A DNA stretch of 64,000 bases from Bacteroidota bacterium (GCA_947479085.1 CANJYB010000001.1:124001-188000), one strand, 5' to 3'. Positions 16,115 to 25,672 are shown, counted from the stretch's first letter. The notes: generated from the sequence alone by a model not told the origin. A program made the numbers and translations.

Positions 16115-17458
16115 TTAATCTTCAATAAAATACATATCTATTTCCCCTTTATTCTTTGCTTCAATCTTACCCCTATGAGTGCAGTTGAAATTGTTTTTCA
16201 CCAGTTCGTATGTGGTTCCGGAAACATTTATTTTACCGGGCTCTCCGCTGCTTTCCATTCTCGAAGCAATATTTACGGTGTCGCCCCAAATGTCGTAAGC
16301 AAATTTTTTGATTCCCACTATTCCGGCTACTACCGGTCCGGTATTAATTCCAATTCTTATTTCGAATGGAATTTTTCCTGCTGCTACCACTTGTTTATTG
16401 TGGCTTTTCATAAAATCACGAATGTCAATTGCTGCTTTTACAATATCAACAGCATGAGTAGTATTTACAGAAGGTAATCCACCTACGCACATATACGAAT
16501 CGCCAATGGTTTTTATTTTTTCAATATTGTATTTCGAAATTATTTTATCAAAAGAGGAAAAACAAAAATCAATTTCTTTCACCAGTTGTTCCCCGTTCAT
16601 CAGCTCGCTGATTTTAGTGAAGTCTTTGAAGTCAGTAAACATAACGGTTACCTGCTGAAAAGTTTTTGCTGCACTTTTCCCGTTTTCAATTAATTCCATT
16701 GCCACTTCTTTGGGTAAAACATTTAAAAGCAGTTCTTCATTCTGCTCTTTTTCTTTTCGGATAATGATGTTTTCTTTTTCTTTCAGTTCCAGTTTTAGTT
16801 GTATTTCAGCCTGTTTCGAAGCTTCTTCTGCTTTAGTAAATTCCTTGGTTTTCTCTTCAATAATTACCTGCGAACGATTTACCGCCTGGGTTAAGTACAA
16901 TGCCCACATGGCAAAACAACCAAATGAAAGAACAATATTAGAGACTTTGAAAAATGAAGCCGGAAACGTGGTGAGGGAATAATAAGGATTTGTTTCCCGA
17001 AAATAAAAATCTATTAAAAGATAACCAGCCAGGCAAACTAAAAACATAAACCACTTCCAGAATGTATTTCCTTTAGGAATCAGAAAAGGGAAAATGGCCA
17101 CCACGGGAATATAATACTGAAAGCCACATTCCCAACCTATGAAATAAACAGCTATCATTTGATGTGCTACTATTTCCGAAAGTGACAGGGCCATACTTAT
17201 CATGTGGTATCCTCTCCTGTTGATATTAATTGCCAAAAAGTAAATGAGAATACTTGCAAATTGGATATAAGCCATTAACGGAACGTGGAGTGAAAAGAAA
17301 AGAATCATCCAGATGAAGTGGGCCATCCAGGCGATGGTTTGTCCTATATTCGAAACAATGTAAAAGCGATAATTGATGAGTTCTATAACATCAGGGGTAG
17401 TGTCAAAATGAAGAAACATTTGTTTCGAAACATTTACTGCGCTCTTCATTAATTTCAT
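16115..17458 (-). CDS. Membrane-bound class III adenylate cyclase
   Basis: From ATG 17458 the protein is 447 aa: about six hydrophobic segments (to ~residue 200), a coiled coil (EEKTKEFTKAEEASKQAE...), then a class III cyclase domain. Metal-binding Asp residues lie in VMFTDFKDF and TIGDSY; the specificity Lys (EKIKTIGDS) and Asp (YDIWGDTVN) favour ATP, and Asn/Arg of NIASRM bind the transition state. It should make cAMP in response to an unknown membrane or lipid signal. An upstream in-frame start would overlap the ABC permease coding end, so 17458 was chosen. It trails the Dar/ABC cluster on the same strand. Confidence 0.88.
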   Translation of the reverse strand: MKLMKSAVNVSKQMFLHFDTTPDVIELINYRFYIVSNIGQTIAWMAHFIWMILFFSLHVPLMAYIQFASILIYFLAININRRGYHMISMALSLSEIVAHQMIAVYFIGWECGFQYYIPVVAIFPFLIPKGNTFWKWFMFLVCLAGYLLIDFYFRETNPYYSLTTFPASFFKVSNIVLSFGCFAMWALYLTQAVNRSQVIIEEKTKEFTKAEEASKQAEIQLKLELKEKENIIIRKEKEQNEELLLNVLPKEVAMELIENGKSAAKTFQQVTVMFTDFKDFTKISELMNGEQLVKEIDFCFSSFDKIISKYNIEKIKTIGDSYMCVGGLPSVNTTHAVDIVKAAIDIRDFMKSHNKQVVAAGKIPFEIRIGINTGPVVAGIVGIKKFAYDIWGDTVNIASRMESSGEPGKINVSGTTYELVKNNFNCTHRGKIEAKNKGEIDMYFIED

Positions 17459-17522
17459 TTTTTGCAAATAAAGTAGTGTAAGTTTAAAAATAAACGACTG
17501 AAATTGAGAGGATAAATTTAGT

Positions 17523-18794
17523 TTATTTTTTCTTATTATAAATAAAAGCCACAAGAAGGGTGGAAATAAAAAATGCAAAAAGTTTTAGAAGGTTGGGTAA
17601 TATGGTTTGTATGGTTCCTTCACTAAGAAATAGTTTATGAAATGCACTAAGCGCCCAGTTAAGAGGAGAAAATTCAGCGAGCAGTCTTATTCCTTCAGGC
17701 ATTACATAAATGGGTACCCAGATGCCTCCAAGAGCTGCTAATATTACAATGGATACCGCCCCGAATGTAGAAGATTGCTGATGCGTTTTAAATAGAGTAC
17801 CTACCATCACTCCATAGCCTGTGGCTGCGAGTCCTGTTGCAATAGCTATCAGTAACATTGCAGAAATATTATTTCCTATTATCAATCTGGGTAATCCTAA
17901 ATGAGGTAATACAAATATGCCTACCAATAACATTAATACACATTGAATGAGGCAGATAAACAAATAAGCGGTTGTTTTCCCTGCTAATACTGTGATATAA
18001 GACCCCGGCATGGTTAGTATCCGGGTATAACTTCCTTCATCTCTTTCTTTAATAATGCTTCCCGACATGGATATAACAATGAAAAACATCCCGAAGATGG
18101 TCCAGGCCGGAACATTATGTTGAACAGAGTTTAACAACAAGGCTTCTTTCGGAGTATCAATGGTACTTACTTCCTGTAAGGTTACAAAATCATCAATTGG
18201 TTTTTTGTCGGTTACTTTTGATTCATCTTTATTTAATTCTTTCGAAAAATAATCCAATAAGGTTTGTGTTTCCAGTTTGGATATGGATTGTTTTAAAGAA
18301 CTTAAAATAGAGGCTTTGAAAGATTTTTTTGTGTCGGGAGAAAAGAACACATTAAGATTCAAAGAACCATCCGTGATTTTAACATCAGTTTTTCCTGAAT
18401 CAGCAAGGCCTACAGACGAAAGTTTAGCAGCAACAAAATGACTTACTTTGGAATTCAATAATTCGGTAGCATTATCAGGGATAATAACGGCTATTTCATA
18501 ATCTCCTGATTTTACAGTTTTTTTTACCTCTTCAGGGGAGGAATTTTTTTTAGTAATGTCAAATATTTTTGATTCATTTAACCCTTTTTCAACAGCTATT
18601 CCTAAACTTCCTTTATCGTTATTAATTAATAAGAGTGGAATTTTTAATTCCTGGTAATCACGAAAAGGGGCATCCTGTATCAACGCCATAATGGTAATCA
18701 TAGCCATCGGCATCAGGAACATAATCGCAAGGCCTCCTCTGTCGCGTAAGACAATCAGCATTTCTTTCTGTATGGTGGAGAAGAGGCGTAGCAT
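17523..18794 (-). CDS. ABC-2 type transporter permease
   Basis: A 423-aa membrane protein with one N-terminal TM helix, a large periplasmic loop (about 45-230) and five to six C-terminal TM helices starting WTIFGMFFIVISMSGSII; the KERDEGSYTRILTMP motif before the next helix is typical of ABC-2 (DrrB/YhhJ-like) permeases. It lies directly after its ATPase gene with no gap, so the two form an exporter. Position inside a Dar cluster suggests export of the dialkylresorcinol or a related lipid (inference). Confidence 0.9.
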   Translation of the reverse strand: MLRLFSTIQKEMLIVLRDRGGLAIMFLMPMAMITIMALIQDAPFRDYQELKIPLLLINNDKGSLGIAVEKGLNESKIFDITKKNSSPEEVKKTVKSGDYEIAVIIPDNATELLNSKVSHFVAAKLSSVGLADSGKTDVKITDGSLNLNVFFSPDTKKSFKASILSSLKQSISKLETQTLLDYFSKELNKDESKVTDKKPIDDFVTLQEVSTIDTPKEALLLNSVQHNVPAWTIFGMFFIVISMSGSIIKERDEGSYTRILTMPGSYITVLAGKTTAYLFICLIQCVLMLLVGIFVLPHLGLPRLIIGNNISAMLLIAIATGLAATGYGVMVGTLFKTHQQSSTFGAVSIVILAALGGIWVPIYVMPEGIRLLAEFSPLNWALSAFHKLFLSEGTIQTILPNLLKLFAFFISTLLVAFIYNKKK

Positions 18795-19547
18795 TTAATC
18801 CCTTAGTTTTTTACCGGTTAATTTTAAAAACAGTTGCTCCAAATTATCCGAGTTGTTTTCATTAATTAAGGTTTTGGGTTTTCCTTTAATAATTATTTCT
18901 CCGTTATCAATTATTGCAATGTCAGAGCAAAGATTCTCTGCTTCCTCCATCAGGTGGGAGGTATAAATAATGGTGCAACCCTGCTTGTTAATATGGTGTA
19001 AATGTTCAGTAATCATATTCCTTGATTGAACATCCACACCTACCGTTGGTTCATCCAAAAATAATATTTTTGGTTGATGAAGAATTCCCGCAATAAGGTT
19101 AATCCTGCGTTTCATTCCTCCGGAAAATGTTTTTATTTGTTTGTCGGATGATGAAAGTAAACCAACAATTTCAAGATGGTCTTTAATTTTGTCTCTCAAT
19201 TCCTTTCCTTTTAATCCGTACATGTTCCCTATGTACCTAAGATTTTCAAAGGCAGTAAGACTGGGATATAAGGCTATTTCCTGAGGAACAATTCCGATTT
19301 GTTTTTTAATTTCCTCGGCACTACTTTTAATGGATAGACCAAGTAATTCTGCATTTCCGTTGGTGAGTTTTATCAGGCCACAGAGAATGGAAATGGTCGT
19401 TGTTTTTCCGGCACCATTAGGACCCAGTAGTCCAAAAATGCTGTTTTTTTCAATAGAAAAGGAAATATTATTTACAGCAGGAAAGGATGCGCCTTTGTAA
19501 ATTTTGAGGAGATGGTTTACTTCAATTGCAGTGCCGGAGGTAGTCAA
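18795..19547 (-). CDS. ABC transporter ATP-binding protein
   Basis: A 250-aa ATPase partner of the permease 17523-18794. Walker A GPNGAGKTT (42-50), Q-loop IVPQEIALYP, signature TFSGGMKRR, Walker B ILFLDEP and H-loop YTSHLMEEAE are all intact. Fold and signature are DrrA/CcmA-like. The start lies 4 bases after the hotdog gene stop, so it is part of one transcription unit. Confidence 0.93.
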   Translation of the reverse strand: MTTSGTAIEVNHLLKIYKGASFPAVNNISFSIEKNSIFGLLGPNGAGKTTTISILCGLIKLTNGNAELLGLSIKSSAEEIKKQIGIVPQEIALYPSLTAFENLRYIGNMYGLKGKELRDKIKDHLEIVGLLSSSDKQIKTFSGGMKRRINLIAGILHQPKILFLDEPTVGVDVQSRNMITEHLHHINKQGCTIIYTSHLMEEAENLCSDIAIIDNGEIIIKGKPKTLINENNSDNLEQLFLKLTGKKLRD

Positions 19548-19551
19548 GCAA

Positions 19552-20010
19552 TTAATCTTTTTTCAAAAATATTTTCATTTCACACTCAGCAATGGTCTCG
19601 CCATTCAAAGTAGTTTTGCCGGTAATAAGAGTTACATCAAAAATTATTTGTTGAATAACCACTTCTGTTTTTAATTCGCTGTTAGCTTTGGGTAACTGAT
19701 GTATGATTAGTTTTTTTATGGCACCAATGTATCCGATGGGTGGGTTTATTTTTTCTCCCTCCTTAGGTTTCATTAGCGAAACCATGTAACCCACTCTTAA
19801 TGCAGCTGTTTGTGCAATGTTCTCCACCAATCCCGGTTCAGTGAATAAACCATTTTCACAAAAGATATTATTTTCAGGAATAGTAAACCCTGATATGGTG
19901 GAAGTCTCATCATTGAACCACAACTTATCTACCATAACTATGGGAGGCTTTTGGGGTATCAGGTTAAATACTTCTTCCCCCGCCAATATTGGTTTGTCAA
20001 GTACATTCAT
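19552..20010 (-). CDS. FabZ-like hotdog-fold protein, catalytic His replaced
   Basis: A 152-aa single hotdog domain resembling 3-hydroxyacyl-ACP dehydratases (IPQKPPIVMVDKL, FTEPGLVENIAQTAAL). Aligned by eye with FabZ, the catalytic Glu is kept (E63 in LVENIAQ), but the position of the catalytic His, 14 residues earlier, is Ile49 in NNIFCENG. It is therefore unlikely to be a normal dehydratase; it may bind an acyl-ACP intermediate or catalyse another step. It lies 3 bases after darB and before the ABC genes, typical of flexirubin/dialkylresorcinol clusters. Confidence 0.8.
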   Translation of the reverse strand: MNVLDKPILAGEEVFNLIPQKPPIVMVDKLWFNDETSTISGFTIPENNIFCENGLFTEPGLVENIAQTAALRVGYMVSLMKPKEGEKINPPIGYIGAIKKLIIHQLPKANSELKTEVVIQQIIFDVTLITGKTTLNGETIAECEMKIFLKKD

Positions 20011-20013
20011 TTT

Positions 20014-21153
20014 TTAAACAACAGTTAAAACAGCGTTGGCATAAGAAAAACGGGCACTTTCGGGAACAGTAAGAGCAATTTTTTGTCCTTTCTGTAATTT
20101 CCCTGAATTCAATAATTCACCTAAGGCAATAAAAATAGATGCAGCCCCGATATTCCCAACCCTTGAAAGGTTAACAAACCATTTTTCCTGTGGTAACTGA
20201 ACTCCATATTTTTTCATTTCATCGTCTACTTTCGAACGGAAATATTCTGACGAAATGTGTGGTAAAAACCAATCGATACTTTGCGGGTCAACATTATGTT
20301 TTTTAAACAGCTCTACATACTTTTTGGTCCCTAACTGTGCAATGTATCTGTCTAATAAACGGGCATCCTGTTTAACAGAAAAGATGGATTTTTCCAACCA
20401 TTGCTTTGGTTTAAATTCGCTCCACCCATGTAAATTTCCTTCAGCATCTTTTTCAGCACCCACATACATACAAGCTTCCACTTCATTTGCAAAGGAGCAG
20501 ATTTCAATCCAATCTATTTTTAAAGAAATTCCGTTGGGATTTGGTTTGTCTGAAATAAGTGTTGCTACAGCACCATCAGAAAGCATCCATCTTAAAAAGT
20601 CCTTTTCAAAGGCAATCATTGGATTTTCTTCCAGTTCTTTCAACTTTTGAGATTCTTCTTCAAAATTTCCTGAACGCATCCAGGCAGCAAATTTTTCAGA
20701 GCCTGTGGTAACAGCATTATTAGTATTGCCAGTTAAAACAGACATGTGAGCATACTTTAAAGCATTCATTGCAGAACAGCAGGAACCTGAAAATGAAATA
20801 GCTTCAATAGGCCTGGCTTTTAACAAGCCGTGCACCATGATAGCGTGTGCAGGTAAAATCTGATCAGGAGATGTGGTACCACTGGTAAGCAGTTCAATGT
20901 CCTCTAATTTAAAATCATCAGTACAAAGTGCTTTAACGGCCTCAGCAGTTAGTTGAGCATTGCTATGTGTATCGTTCCCTTCTTTATCATGGGAATAATA
21001 GCGTGTAGTAATTTTATTGTTCCTTAAAATAGTAGGCTTGGACCTTGACTTTCTCCCATCAATATACCCTAAATATTCCTCCATCTCATCGTTATTAATC
21101 GGTTTGCCGGGTAAAAAACTGGCAATACGATTAATATATACGGCTCTATCCAT
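20014..21153 (-). CDS. darB: DarB-like ketosynthase (KAS III family)
   Basis: A 379-aa thiolase-fold condensing enzyme. The active Cys is in FSGSCCSAMN (about 125-126), His in DWFLPHISSEYF and Asn in RVGNIGAASIF, the KAS III triad. With DarA, DarB-type enzymes condense two acyl chains to the ring of 2,5-dialkylresorcinols (known for the family). The neighbours DarA, BtrH/DUF4872 protein and hotdog protein support this rather than FabH. Gene order on the minus strand is BtrH protein, darA, darB, hotdog, ABC ATPase, permease. Confidence 0.85.
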   Translation of the reverse strand: MDRAVYINRIASFLPGKPINNDEMEEYLGYIDGRKSRSKPTILRNNKITTRYYSHDKEGNDTHSNAQLTAEAVKALCTDDFKLEDIELLTSGTTSPDQILPAHAIMVHGLLKARPIEAISFSGSCCSAMNALKYAHMSVLTGNTNNAVTTGSEKFAAWMRSGNFEEESQKLKELEENPMIAFEKDFLRWMLSDGAVATLISDKPNPNGISLKIDWIEICSFANEVEACMYVGAEKDAEGNLHGWSEFKPKQWLEKSIFSVKQDARLLDRYIAQLGTKKYVELFKKHNVDPQSIDWFLPHISSEYFRSKVDDEMKKYGVQLPQEKWFVNLSRVGNIGAASIFIALGELLNSGKLQKGQKIALTVPESARFSYANAVLTVV

Positions 21154-21288
21154 AATTCTTTTTAGTGCGTTAGTTTAGTTTTAATCTTTGTGCGAATGCA
21201 AAAATAACAGAAATAATTAATTTTCGGGAAATCAATCTGGTTTATTTAGGCAATTCTTTTATCAAATATACTGTATTTGTTCAATTAA

Positions 21289-22212
21289 TTAGCGTATTGA
21301 ATTTCCTGAATAATATTCAATTTCCTTTTTTATTTTTTTAGGAAAAAGAATTGGTGCCAACCTTGAAGCAATAGTAATAATTGGTGAAAGAATAAGAATG
21401 GCGGTTGGCAATACTATCCCGAATATACGAACCCTTGTTTTTCTGTCTTCAGTACCCCATGTGCCTTTTTTGGAAATATAATTGGCATAAATAGGAAAAA
21501 ATACTTTTCCTCTTCCTTCCAGCAATAGTAAATTAGATTTGATATTAATAGCCCCATTTTTAATCAACTCATTTTGCATGGAGGTATAATTATCACTTAA
21601 AAAATGTTGTAAAACAATATCACCAAGTTGGGGAGCTTTAGTAGACAGCTCTTTCTCAGATACCCCGTATTTCGGGAATATTCCAAGGTATTTATGTTGA
21701 ACCCCTCCTAACGCAAAAGCAAAGACAGTAATAAGGCTTACTAAATTCGGAGCTTTGTCAACATAGGTTATATTTCCGACAAGGTTTGCATCCAACGATT
21801 TTAAAACCGTTTTCATTTTTTCCTGTGCATTCAGCCACATGTTTCTGCATGCCAAAACGGTAACCACATTTGTGTTTTTTAATAATTGTTTAGCCTCTTT
21901 AGTTTGTAAAAAGGAATTGACTGGAACCGAAACAGACAGAAACCATGGTTGATAAGCTATGATTACTAAATCATATTTTTCAGAAGGGTTAAAAGAAAAT
22001 GGTTCAAGTTCACAAGCTTTTCCCTGAACGCATTCAGGAAAAGCATCAAAAAACTGCATATAAGTCCACGGAAAAGGAAATGCAGATTTTGGTTTTAATT
22101 GCTCGTAGTGTATTTCTATATCTTTTCTGTTTTCAAACGGAGATAAAGTAGCCTTCACTGCTTTGTTTAACTGTCCGGATTGAGTAAAATAGATAACTAA
22201 TACTTTTTTCAT
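21289..22212 (-). CDS. darA: DarA-like dialkylresorcinol-forming enzyme
   Basis: A 307-aa protein with a flavodoxin-like N-terminus (MKKVLVIYFTQSGQLNKAV) and the features I associate with Bacteroidota DarA: SAFPFPWTYMQFFDAFPE, an internal LVIIAYQPWFLSVSVPVNSF strand/helix, and a hydrophobic C-terminal segment (IFGIVLPTAILILSPIITIA). Annotated family members are called dialkylresorcinol condensing enzyme; they act with DarB, probably in cyclisation/aromatisation. The C-terminal hydrophobic helix suggests membrane association. 135 bases separate it from darB. Confidence 0.8.
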   Translation of the reverse strand: MKKVLVIYFTQSGQLNKAVKATLSPFENRKDIEIHYEQLKPKSAFPFPWTYMQFFDAFPECVQGKACELEPFSFNPSEKYDLVIIAYQPWFLSVSVPVNSFLQTKEAKQLLKNTNVVTVLACRNMWLNAQEKMKTVLKSLDANLVGNITYVDKAPNLVSLITVFAFALGGVQHKYLGIFPKYGVSEKELSTKAPQLGDIVLQHFLSDNYTSMQNELIKNGAINIKSNLLLLEGRGKVFFPIYANYISKKGTWGTEDRKTRVRIFGIVLPTAILILSPIITIASRLAPILFPKKIKKEIEYYSGNSIR

Positions 22213-22245
22213 TTTATACTTAAAAGCTTTTTATTTTTTTTGAAA

Positions 22246-23259
22246 TTAAAATTTCATTTTATTTAATTTTTTAAATGCCAATTTCTCAAGTTCATATATT
22301 TCAAGGAGAGCATCAGCACATAATTCAAAATCTTTTTGTTCGTTTGCATTTCTTCCCTTGTAAATTCTCCCCATCTGAACCGCACTTGCACGCCATAAGT
22401 CTCCGGCTTTTGTAAAATCATCAGAGACCTCCATCAATTTATCATTTTTCAAAATGGTACTCGCCTGTTCTAAAAAAGCACCGTATAAGAATCGGAATCC
22501 ACCACCACCGGTGCCTATCTCCTCCTGCATTCTTACAATTTGCCCGAGGTATAATCCAGCCTTTCTTGGTCCTAATTTATCTCTCCAATTACGGATTTTT
22601 TTTGATGTGTATTTAATTCCGGAAACACCAACTATACTTCCGGGGCTATAAAGCATATCACTTGATGCTTTTTTTATTCCCCTTATTATTGCTTTATTTA
22701 TTATTGCAGGTTTAATAGTCCCAACACTTTCAGGGAAATAAATATGCCCTTTTGGCGCAAAAGGTCCTTTTGCGAATCTGACTTTCAGCATATCTTCTTC
22801 AGATAAGACAGTAACTTTTTCCATGAAAGGATCGCTGATTAAATAATTACCATTTTCTTTTCCATATACAATGAGGTTATGTGCATTAAAATGAAAACGA
22901 TATTCAGGCGGAAAATAAGGAAGATTAAAAACCCCTACCTGACATCCGACTGGCACTCCTTCTTTTACCTTCTGATCAAGAAAATCCATTGCTTTTGTTT
23001 CGCTGCTGAATTTCATTCGGCTTATTTCAATTCCAAGCGCTTTACTTGCTCTGCTGAATATCCATCCAGGCATTGTCCTGTAAGAAATAGCTGGTCCTCC
23101 GTTTATCATAAGGAAAGGTATGTGAATATAATATATTCCCGCCCCTATTCCGAAAATAAGCGGTTCAGTTAAAAAATCCACTCCGTTATACTTTAACAGG
23201 CTTGTGGCTACTCCATTCTCGCAATGTGCCGTTTGCAGATGTTTAAATTCTCTTTCCAA
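22246..23259 (-). CDS. BtrH N-terminal / DUF4872-type protein of the Dar cluster
   Basis: A 337-aa protein with the BtrH-type N-terminus: HCENGVATSLLKYNG (Cys in a papain-like context), FGIGAGIYYIHIPF, and HFNAHNLIVYGKENGNYLISDPF with the His-Asp of a transferase/peptidase-like fold. The C-terminal ~140 residues are helical (DUF4872-like). BtrH relatives are acyl-ACP:amine acyltransferases; members in flexirubin/dialkylresorcinol clusters are common but their step is uncertain to me. First gene of the minus-strand cluster. Confidence 0.75.
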   Translation of the reverse strand: MEREFKHLQTAHCENGVATSLLKYNGVDFLTEPLIFGIGAGIYYIHIPFLMINGGPAISYRTMPGWIFSRASKALGIEISRMKFSSETKAMDFLDQKVKEGVPVGCQVGVFNLPYFPPEYRFHFNAHNLIVYGKENGNYLISDPFMEKVTVLSEEDMLKVRFAKGPFAPKGHIYFPESVGTIKPAIINKAIIRGIKKASSDMLYSPGSIVGVSGIKYTSKKIRNWRDKLGPRKAGLYLGQIVRMQEEIGTGGGGFRFLYGAFLEQASTILKNDKLMEVSDDFTKAGDLWRASAVQMGRIYKGRNANEQKDFELCADALLEIYELEKLAFKKLNKMKF

Positions 23260-23574
23260 TCTAAAATTATATTATAATAAACGTATTTTATCTCAATTAG
23301 GATTAATAGTAATTCATTACTTTGCTTATAATTAATAAAAACAAATAATGTTTGATTATGTTTAACCGGAATGGTTTTCTACCCCCTTTGTATAATTAAA
23401 TACCCCCAACGAATTTTGAATAAAACTTCAAATAAATTTGATAACAAAGGTATAAAAATAAAACCAATTAATACCAGCTGTTTCTTTGACTCGAACAAAT
23501 TTTGCTGAAATGGAGTATTTAAGAACTTTTTTGTGGCATTATTTATTACATTAGCCACTCAAAAATGACTTAAA
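23260..23574. other. Divergent intergenic region (Dar cluster / MFS gene)
   Basis: AT-rich 315 bases that must hold promoters for both directions. No clear TAnnTTTG pair, hairpin or repeat stands out. Confidence 0.5.
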
Positions 23575-24798
23575 ATGATTAAACATAATACAACCAATCC
23601 ATTTAATATTATTGTAATTGTAGCTGCTTTAGGCTATTTTGTTGATATTTACGATTTAATTCTTTTCAGTATTGTTCGCATTCCAAGTTTACAATCAATT
23701 AATATACCTCAGGAGCAATTAAAAAGCGCAGGTATATATTTATATAATCTGCAAATGGGCGGTATGATGCTTGGCGGGATAGTTTGGGGAATGCTGGGTG
23801 ATAAAAGGGGAAGACTATCTGTTTTGTTTTTAACAATTTTACTTTATTCTGTAGCTAACATTGCAAATGGTTTTGTAACAAACCTGACTCAATATGCCTG
23901 GCTAAGAGCCATTGCAGGATTCGGGCTTGCCGGTGAATTAGGGGTTGGTATTACATTGGTTTGCGAAGTAATGAGCAAAGAAACCCGCGCATGGGGAACG
24001 AGTATTGTTACGGGTTTTGGCGTTACAGGTGCTGTATTGGCCTATTTTGTTGCCGAATTAGGTTGGAGAGAAGCCTATTGGGTAGGCGGTATTTTGGGTA
24101 TAATGCTCCTGGGCTTACGATTATATGTTCATGAATCAGGCATGTTTCACAACCTCAAATCTACCAATACAAAAAGGGGAGATTTTTTCAGTTTATTTAC
24201 AAGCAGAAAAAAGTTTTTTAAATACTTATGCTGTATTTTAGTTGGAATACCGGTTTGGTTTGCGATAGGAATTTTGATTGTTTTCTCAAAAGAGTTTGGG
24301 GAGGCGCTTGAAATTACCGGACCCATTAATACCGGTAAAACAGTGATGTTTCATTACATAGGAGCCGCCATTGGAAGTATATTGATTGGTTTTGTAAGCC
24401 AAAAGTTGAAATCCAGAAGAAAGGCATTAATAGTTTTTATTTCCGCGATGGGTTTACTATGCTGCTGTTACTTTGCTTCAAGTGGTATCTCTCCGAATAT
24501 GTTTTATGTTTTAATTTTCGTTCTTGGTATTGCAATGGGATATTGGTCATTATTTGTTGCTGTTTCTTCAGAACAGTTTGGTACAAATATCAGGTCAACA
24601 GTAACTACAACGGTACCTAATTTTGTTCGTGGAGCGATAGTGGGTATGACCATTTGGTGGAACTATATGGCAGCAAGTATGGGAATTATTAAATCCGCAA
24701 TGATTGTAGGCTTTGTTGTTATCCCGATTGCTATAATAGCTGTTTTGGTTCTTAAAGAAACGCATGGTAAGGAATTAGACTATATAGAATTAGATTAA
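23575..24798 (+). CDS. MFS transporter
   Basis: A 407-aa, ~12-TM major facilitator. The loop 2-3 signature GMLGDKRGRLS is present, TM1 has an acidic motif (ALGYFVDIYDLILFSIVR), and the GFGLAGELGVGITLVCEV region resembles sugar/aromatic-acid symporters. The substrate cannot be read. The next gene starts right after its stop, so the pair is co-transcribed. Confidence 0.9.
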   Translation: MIKHNTTNPFNIIVIVAALGYFVDIYDLILFSIVRIPSLQSINIPQEQLKSAGIYLYNLQMGGMMLGGIVWGMLGDKRGRLSVLFLTILLYSVANIANGFVTNLTQYAWLRAIAGFGLAGELGVGITLVCEVMSKETRAWGTSIVTGFGVTGAVLAYFVAELGWREAYWVGGILGIMLLGLRLYVHESGMFHNLKSTNTKRGDFFSLFTSRKKFFKYLCCILVGIPVWFAIGILIVFSKEFGEALEITGPINTGKTVMFHYIGAAIGSILIGFVSQKLKSRRKALIVFISAMGLLCCCYFASSGISPNMFYVLIFVLGIAMGYWSLFVAVSSEQFGTNIRSTVTTTVPNFVRGAIVGMTIWWNYMAASMGIIKSAMIVGFVVIPIAIIAVLVLKETHGKELDYIELD

Positions 24799-25164
24799 AT
24801 GAATAAAAAAACGGTAATAATCGGGGCGTCTGATAACCCTGAAAGATATGCTTACAAGGCTGCGATATCTTTATTAAACCATCAGCATGAAATTCTTCTG
24901 CTGGGGAAAAGGAGCGGAAATATAAATGGTATTGAAATATTGAAAGACCGTTCTCTGGAAATTAATAATACTAATACTGTCACACTATATATTAACCCAT
25001 CGCATCAGAAGGAGTGGTATAACTATATAATAAATTTAAAACCTAAAAGGGTAATATTTAATCCTGGGGCAGAGAATGAAGAATTTGAAAAGCTTTTAAC
25101 TGAAAATAATATTGAGGCAGTTGAAGCTTGCACATTGGTAATGTTATCTGTCGGTAATTTTTAA
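24799..25164 (+). CDS. CoA-binding protein (YccU-type, CoA_binding_2)
   Basis: A 121-aa Rossmann-like domain: VIIGASDNPERYAYKA for CoA/nucleotide binding, then TVTLYINPSHQKEWYNYI and RVIFNPGAENEEFEKL, and EAVEACTLVML at the end. Length and motifs fit the stand-alone CoA-binding family. It directly follows the MFS gene (no gap), but no pathway can be inferred. Confidence 0.88.
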   Translation: MNKKTVIIGASDNPERYAYKAAISLLNHQHEILLLGKRSGNINGIEILKDRSLEINNTNTVTLYINPSHQKEWYNYIINLKPKRVIFNPGAENEEFEKLLTENNIEAVEACTLVMLSVGNF

Positions 25165-25214
25165 AAGGCACTTCTTTTTTTATTTGCTTTTAAGTTTAAT
25201 TACAAACAAAATAA

Positions 25215-25575
25215 TTATTTCTTTTTCTCTGAAGGCATTCTTTCTACCCTATCCAAGGCTGTCATTCTTTTTACAGACTTTTGTCGCACATTTGAAGGGG
25301 TTCTTTTTGTCCCATGTTGAGGAGGATTGACAGGTCTTTCAGTTGGTTGCATCTCTGTTTTTGAAGGAGTTGTATTTTGCTTTACATTTACCGTCTCAGT
25401 AGGTTTAGCAGCTTGTGATGACTCAGCTTTAGGAGGGGGAGCTGGCTTATTTGTTTCCTGTGTTTTCTTTTTTTTTTGAATCCTCCTGAGGATTAGTTAA
25501 ACCATGGAATCCACTTCCGTATGCTGCAATGGAAATTATCCCGCCACAAGCAATTATTAAACTTAATTTTTTCAT
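25215..25575 (-). pseudogene. Small secreted Lys/Pro-rich protein, frameshifted at an A10 tract
   Basis: From the ATG at 25575 there is a clear signal peptide (MKKLSLIIACGGIISIAAYG) and SGFHGLTNPQEDSKKKK; the frame then stops at ENTGNK. Losing one base of the ten-A run (25468-25477 as T on the plus strand) restores a frame open to the TAA at 25215-25217, giving about 119 aa: Pro/Lys/Thr-rich (KPAPPPKAESSQAAKPTETV...) ending RMTALDRVERMPSEKKK. Codon use and lack of stops in the second part show a genuine gene. The shift could be slippage-based phase variation, a real mutation, or a sequencing error in the homopolymer. Family not recognised. Confidence 0.75.
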
Positions 25576-25672
25576 TATAGTTGAATTTTATACCAGCATA
25601 TTTGCAATGGGCGTGCCAAAATTTAAGGATCATTAAAAAAATCGCTAATCAATCCGGCTGGTAGCTTTAAAA

